Origin: Paenibacillus tritici
GTDB lineage: Bacteria > Bacillota > Bacilli > Paenibacillales > Paenibacillaceae
Reading direction: 5' to 3'
DNA: 64,000 bases
Assembly (NCBI RefSeq): GCF_013204885.1
Contig: NZ_JABMKX010000001.1
Coordinates: forward strand, 227,188 to 291,187
Shown: positions 60,906 through 64,000 of the stretch, piece by piece
Layout of the letters: every line of letters starts with the position of its first letter
How positions within the stretch are numbered: the stretch's first letter is position 1
Notes under the pieces: model-generated
Database searches by the model: none
Told to the model about the DNA's origin: nothing
What the model saw: only the letters and a program-made list of their open reading frames with translations
Program-made: the position numbers and the translations under genes

Positions 60906-61742
60906 ATGAAAAAAATCAGTCTAACTATTGTGCTGCTCCTTACCCTGGTCATGGCTGCAGCTTGCGGAAACAATAATGCCAATTCCCCGGCAACAGGCGG
61001 CAACGCTGCTGCAGAACCGACTACGGCTCCTGCGGGGCAGAATAGTCTGGAAGCGGTCAAAGCCAGCGGCAAGCTGCGGATCGGAACAGAAGGAACCTAC
61101 GCACCGTTCACGTATCATGATGCGGACGGCAAGCTGACGGGCTTCGACGTCGAAATTGCCGAGGAAGTCACCAAGCGCCTGGGCGTGAAGCCGGAGTTCA
61201 TTGAGACGCAGTGGGATGGGATTTTTGCCGGCATGGATGCCAAGCGGTTCGATGTGATCTTCAACGAAGTATCCATTACCGATGAGCGCAAAGTGAAATA
61301 TGATTTCTCCGACCCGTATATCGTATCCAAGGCTGTGTTGATCGTCCCGGAGGATAATGAGGATATCAAGACCTTTGCTGACCTGAAGGGCAAAAAAGCC
61401 GGACAGTCTCTAACCAGCAACCTAGGTAAGATTGCTACCGACAACGGTGCCGAGATTGTATCTACCGAAGGCTTCAACCAGGCCATTGATCTGCTGCTCT
61501 CCGGACGGATTGATGCCACTGTCAATGACGGCCTGTCTTTCCTCGATCTGAAGAAGCAGAAGCCGGATGTCAAGATCAAGCAGGTGGATGAGATTGCCGA
61601 AGGCTCACACAGCGCAGCCGTATTCCTGAAGGGGAATGACGAGCTTGTGCAGGCGGTGAACGAAGCGCTGGCTGCCATGAAGAGCGACGGAACGTACCTC
61701 AAGATTTCCGAGAAATACTTCGGCGCTGACGTATCGAAATGA
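60906..61742 (+). CDS. Amino acid ABC importer binding lipoprotein (cystine type)
   Basis: 278 residues. The lipobox is MAAAC (Cys 20) and is followed by an Asn/Ala/Thr spacer. The mature family 3 binding protein reads GKLRIGTEGTYAPFTYHDAD, LTGFDVEIAEEV, FIETQWDGIFAGMDAKRFDV, and SVEIT-like ITDERKVKYDFSDPYI. TQWDGIFAGMDAKRFDV is typical of cystine-binding TcyA-like proteins. The permease and ATPase genes follow directly. Confidence 0.88.
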   Translation: MKKISLTIVLLLTLVMAAACGNNNANSPATGGNAAAEPTTAPAGQNSLEAVKASGKLRIGTEGTYAPFTYHDADGKLTGFDVEIAEEVTKRLGVKPEFIETQWDGIFAGMDAKRFDVIFNEVSITDERKVKYDFSDPYIVSKAVLIVPEDNEDIKTFADLKGKKAGQSLTSNLGKIATDNGAEIVSTEGFNQAIDLLLSGRIDATVNDGLSFLDLKKQKPDVKIKQVDEIAEGSHSAAVFLKGNDELVQAVNEALAAMKSDGTYLKISEKYFGADVSK

Positions 61743-62410
61743 TGGATGACCGCCAAATACAAATATTTCTCGATTCACTGCTGCCCCTGTTCAAAGCCGG
61801 GGTGGCTTTTACCCTTCCGCTTGCACTGGTATCCTTTATCCTGGGCCTGCTGCTGGCTGTGATTACGGCACTTGCCCGTCTATCCTCCTGGCAGATTCCG
61901 CGGCTCATTGCCCGGTTCTATGTCTGGGTGATCCGTGGAACGCCGCTCTTGGTACAGCTGTTTATTATTTTCTATGGACTGCCCGCAGCAGGGATTGTGC
62001 TTGATCCGTTCATCGCGGCGGTCATCGGGTTCACGCTCAGTGTCGGGGCCTATTCCTCGGAGATTGTCCGGGCGGCCATTCTGTCTATACACAAGGGCCA
62101 GTGGGAAGCGGCGTTCTCTGTAGGGATGAGCCGTAAGCAGGCCTTGCGCCGGGTGATATTGCCTCAAGCTGCCCGTGTATCGGTTCCGCCGTTATCGAAC
62201 TCATTTATCAGTCTGGTGAAGGATACCTCACTTGCGGCAAGTATAACTTATGTCGAGATTTTCAGAAAAGCGCAGCAAATTGTAGCGACAACGTATGAAC
62301 CGCTGTTGCTGTACTGCGAAGCGGCGCTGTTCTATCTGCTGTTCTGCTCCGTATTGTCGGCGCTGCAGAATTACCTGGAGAAGCGGCTGGACCGGTATTC
62401 GGCCAGTTAA
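61739..62410 (+). CDS. Amino acid ABC importer permease (cystine type)
   Basis: 223 residues with about five transmembrane segments, starting in an ATGA overlap with the binding-protein gene. LPLALVSFILGLLLAVI is the first strong segment. The HAAMP-type loop for ATPase contact is QWEAAFSVGMSRKQALRRVI followed by LPQAARVSVPPLSNSF. The family imports polar amino acids; cystine is inferred from the binding protein. Confidence 0.92.
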   Translation: MMDDRQIQIFLDSLLPLFKAGVAFTLPLALVSFILGLLLAVITALARLSSWQIPRLIARFYVWVIRGTPLLVQLFIIFYGLPAAGIVLDPFIAAVIGFTLSVGAYSSEIVRAAILSIHKGQWEAAFSVGMSRKQALRRVILPQAARVSVPPLSNSFISLVKDTSLAASITYVEIFRKAQQIVATTYEPLLLYCEAALFYLLFCSVLSALQNYLEKRLDRYSAS

Positions 62411-62422
62411 GGAGGCACACAC

Positions 62423-63172
62423 ATGATTGAAATACGCGATTTACATAAGTCCTTCGGCCCTCTGGAGGTTCTAAAGGGCGTCGATCTTACCGTCGAACAC
62501 GGCCAGGTGATGGTGATTATCGGGCCTTCCGGCTCCGGCAAAACCACCCTGCTGCGCTGCTTCAACCTGCTGGAGATTCCCGACAAGGGCAGTCTGGCAC
62601 TCAACACGATTAAGCTGGATTTCACTCCAGGCGCCAAAATTCCACAGCGTACTGTACTGTCACTGCGCCAGCAGACAGGGATGGTCTTCCAGTCTTACAA
62701 TCTGTTCCCTCATATGACGGCTATCGGCAATGTCATGGAGGGACAGGTCACGGTTCAGAAGCGTTCCAAGGAGGAAGCGCGGAGCAAGGCGCTGGCCCTG
62801 CTGGACAAGGTAGGCCTGGCGGATAAGGCAGAAGTCTATCCGCATCAGCTATCCGGCGGCCAGCAGCAGCGGGTGGCTATTGCCCGGGCGATGGCGGTCG
62901 AGCCGGAGGTGCTGCTGTTCGATGAGCCGACCTCGGCGCTCGATCCGGAGCTGGTCGGCGAGGTGCTGAAGGTCATCAAGCAGCTGGCCCGCGAGGGGAT
63001 GACGATGGTCATCGTCACCCATGAGATGAAATTCGCGGCCGATGTGGCCGACCGGATCATCCTGATGGACAACGGAGTCATCCTGGAGCAAGGAACCCCG
63101 CAGCAGGTGCTGGAGCAGACGAAGAATCCGCGGGCACTGCAATTCCTGAACCGGCTGAGCGGGGAAGAGTGA
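62423..63172 (+). CDS. Amino acid ABC importer ATPase (cystine type)
   Basis: 249 residues, 12 bp after the permease, with AAGGAGG upstream. Walker A GPSGSGKT, Q-loop VFQSYNLFPHMT, signature QLSGGQQQRVAIARAMA, Walker B LLFDEPTSALDPE and H-loop VTHEMKFA are complete. The polar amino acid subgroup shows as FNLLEIPDKGS and the H-E-M-x-F-A ending. It powers the importer encoded by the two upstream genes. Confidence 0.94.
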   Translation: MIEIRDLHKSFGPLEVLKGVDLTVEHGQVMVIIGPSGSGKTTLLRCFNLLEIPDKGSLALNTIKLDFTPGAKIPQRTVLSLRQQTGMVFQSYNLFPHMTAIGNVMEGQVTVQKRSKEEARSKALALLDKVGLADKAEVYPHQLSGGQQQRVAIARAMAVEPEVLLFDEPTSALDPELVGEVLKVIKQLAREGMTMVIVTHEMKFAADVADRIILMDNGVILEQGTPQQVLEQTKNPRALQFLNRLSGEE

Positions 63173-63195
63173 TACGAATACGGTTAGTAACGAAG

Positions 63196-63232
63196 AAAGG
63201 CAGACGGGAGGGGAATCCGGGTCTGCCTTTTG
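63196..63232 (+). terminator. Terminator of the importer operon
   Basis: AAAGGCAGAC and GTCTGCCTTT form a perfect 10-bp stem with a 15-base loop, ending in TTTTG. Confidence 0.85.
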
Positions 63233-63300
63233 TCTGTTCACGTGTGTCTGTTCAAGTGTGTCGGAAGTCACCGGAAGAGTGGTATATAGGCCAGAGGTGG

Positions 63301-63758
63301 GAATGAAAGGGATAAATCCCTCTGAATCGGCTGGAATTGGACCAGACGCGGAAATGAAAAGGATAAATCCCACTGAATTGGCTGGAAATGAGTTAGAGGT
63401 GGAAATGAAAGGGAAAAGTCCCTCTGAATCGGCTGGAAGTGAGCCAGTGGTGGAAATGAAAGGGATAAATCCCTCTGATTCGGTTGGAAGTGGGCCAGAC
63501 GCGGAAATGAAAGGGATAAATCCCTCTGATTCGGTTGGAAGTGGGCCAGACGCGGAAATGAAAGGGATAAATCCCTCTGATTCGGTTGGAACTGGGCCAG
63601 ACGCGGAAATGAAAGGGATAAATCCCTCTGATTCGGTTGGAAGTGGGCTAGACGCAGAAATGAAAGGGATAAATCCCTCTGAATCGGCTGGAATTGGGCC
63701 AGAGGCTGAAAGGAAAGGGAAAAGTCCCTCTGAATCGGCTGGAATAAGTGCACCTGAA
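63301..63758. repeat. 51-bp tandem repeat, type A, nine units
   Basis: Nine units with the core GGATAAATCCC or GGAAAAGTCCC at 63310, 63361, 63412, 63463, 63514, 63565, 63616, 63667 and 63718, exactly 51 bp apart. The core AGGGAT-AA-ATCCCT is a perfect inverted repeat. The rest of each unit (TCTGAATCGGCTGGAA, then GGGCCAGACGCG) is also well kept. As 51 is a multiple of three and the unit has no stops, long frames stay open on both strands, giving 17-residue protein repeats. No ribosome binding site supports them. Confidence 0.95.
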
Positions 63759-64000
63759 TTCATCGGACACGGGCTAGTTGAGTAAATAAGGGGTATTAGT
63801 GCACCTGATTCCACCATACACGGGCCAAATGAGCGAATGAAGAGCATAAGTGCATTTCAATCCACCGGACGCTACCCAAATGAGCGACTGAAGAGCATTA
63901 GTGCACCTCAATCCACCATACACGGGCTAGTTGAGTAAATAAGGGGTATTAGTGCACCTGGTTCCACCATACACAGGCTAAATGAGCGAATGAAGAGCAT
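63747..64000. repeat. 51-bp tandem repeat, type B, at least five units, cut by the window edge
   Basis: The type A array passes without a break into units holding AGTGCACCTG or AGTGCACCTC at 63747, 63798, 63849, 63900 and 63951, again exactly 51 bp apart. Part of the unit alternates between two forms (GAGCGAATGAAGAGCAT and GAGTAAATAAGGGGTATT). The array continues past the window end. Confidence 0.92.

Noticed and set aside
63258..63785. 175-residue protein with 17-residue repeats, and matching frames on the other strand
   Set aside because: The 51-bp unit is a multiple of three and lacks stops on both strands. No ribosome binding site; equally good frames on both strands indicate an artefact.

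Overview
The window reads as chromosomal DNA of a Paenibacillus-type Firmicute. Ribosome binding sites are strong and AGGAGG-like, TTG and GTG starts are common, and sigma-A promoters have TTGACA/TATAAT-type boxes. The gene content also fits: a YesM/YesN sugar-sensing pair beside a carbohydrate ABC transporter, a Des/DesK/DesR membrane-fluidity system, HelD, and many lipoproteins with LxxC lipoboxes. No rRNA, tRNA, phage, transposase or CRISPR locus was seen.

Layout. 1-9.5 kb: a cut-off exported protein, an aromatic acid exporter-like membrane protein, helD, a marR-MFS efflux pair, a repeat-rich gap, a transaldolase-like aldolase, a macro-domain protein and a GNAT enzyme. 9.5-23 kb: rpiA with a VanZ-like gene, a GNAT enzyme, a marR-MMPL export operon, an ECF sigma/anti-sigma pair whose sigma gene appears to start at CTG, an aldo-keto reductase, a divergent Hsp33-like gene co-transcribed with its probable MerR regulator, several small proteins and an HNH nuclease. 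23-33 kb: a secreted or anchored thermonuclease-excalibur protein, then a carbohydrate ABC importer followed by histidine kinase, membrane-anchored binding protein and AraC-type response regulator. 34-38 kb: an MFS gene and the desaturase regulon with a visible DesR-type operator. 38.6-46.7 kb: a tight five-gene operon (SWIM zinc finger, HEAT-like, MoxR ATPase, DUF5682-like, VWA) that is the best candidate for a poorly described system. 46.8-52.7 kb: asd, small basic protein, RluF-type pseudouridine synthase, lipoprotein, ABC exporter, GNAT. 53-58.2 kb: a TPP-riboswitch operon on the minus strand that combines a thiamine-precursor ABC importer with thiM, thiD and thiE. 58.3-63.2 kb: a divergent tetR/MFS drug-efflux pair with twin palindromic operators, and a cystine-type ABC importer.

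The most unusual DNA-level feature is in the gaps. Six intergenic regions (about 6.2, 11.4, 22.3, 33.7, 52.7 and 63.3-64.0 kb) carry short motifs, many of them inverted repeats, that recur at exactly 51 or 52 bp. The motif sequences differ between sites but the period does not. It equals about five turns of B-DNA. A 28-bp satellite (nine units), two hexanucleotide runs, a 30-bp element present twice, and a large imperfect palindrome add to this. Many of the open frames across these arrays are repeat artefacts and are not annotated as genes.

Functions are inferred from sequence patterns read by eye. No database search was run, so family names come from recognised motifs and general knowledge.
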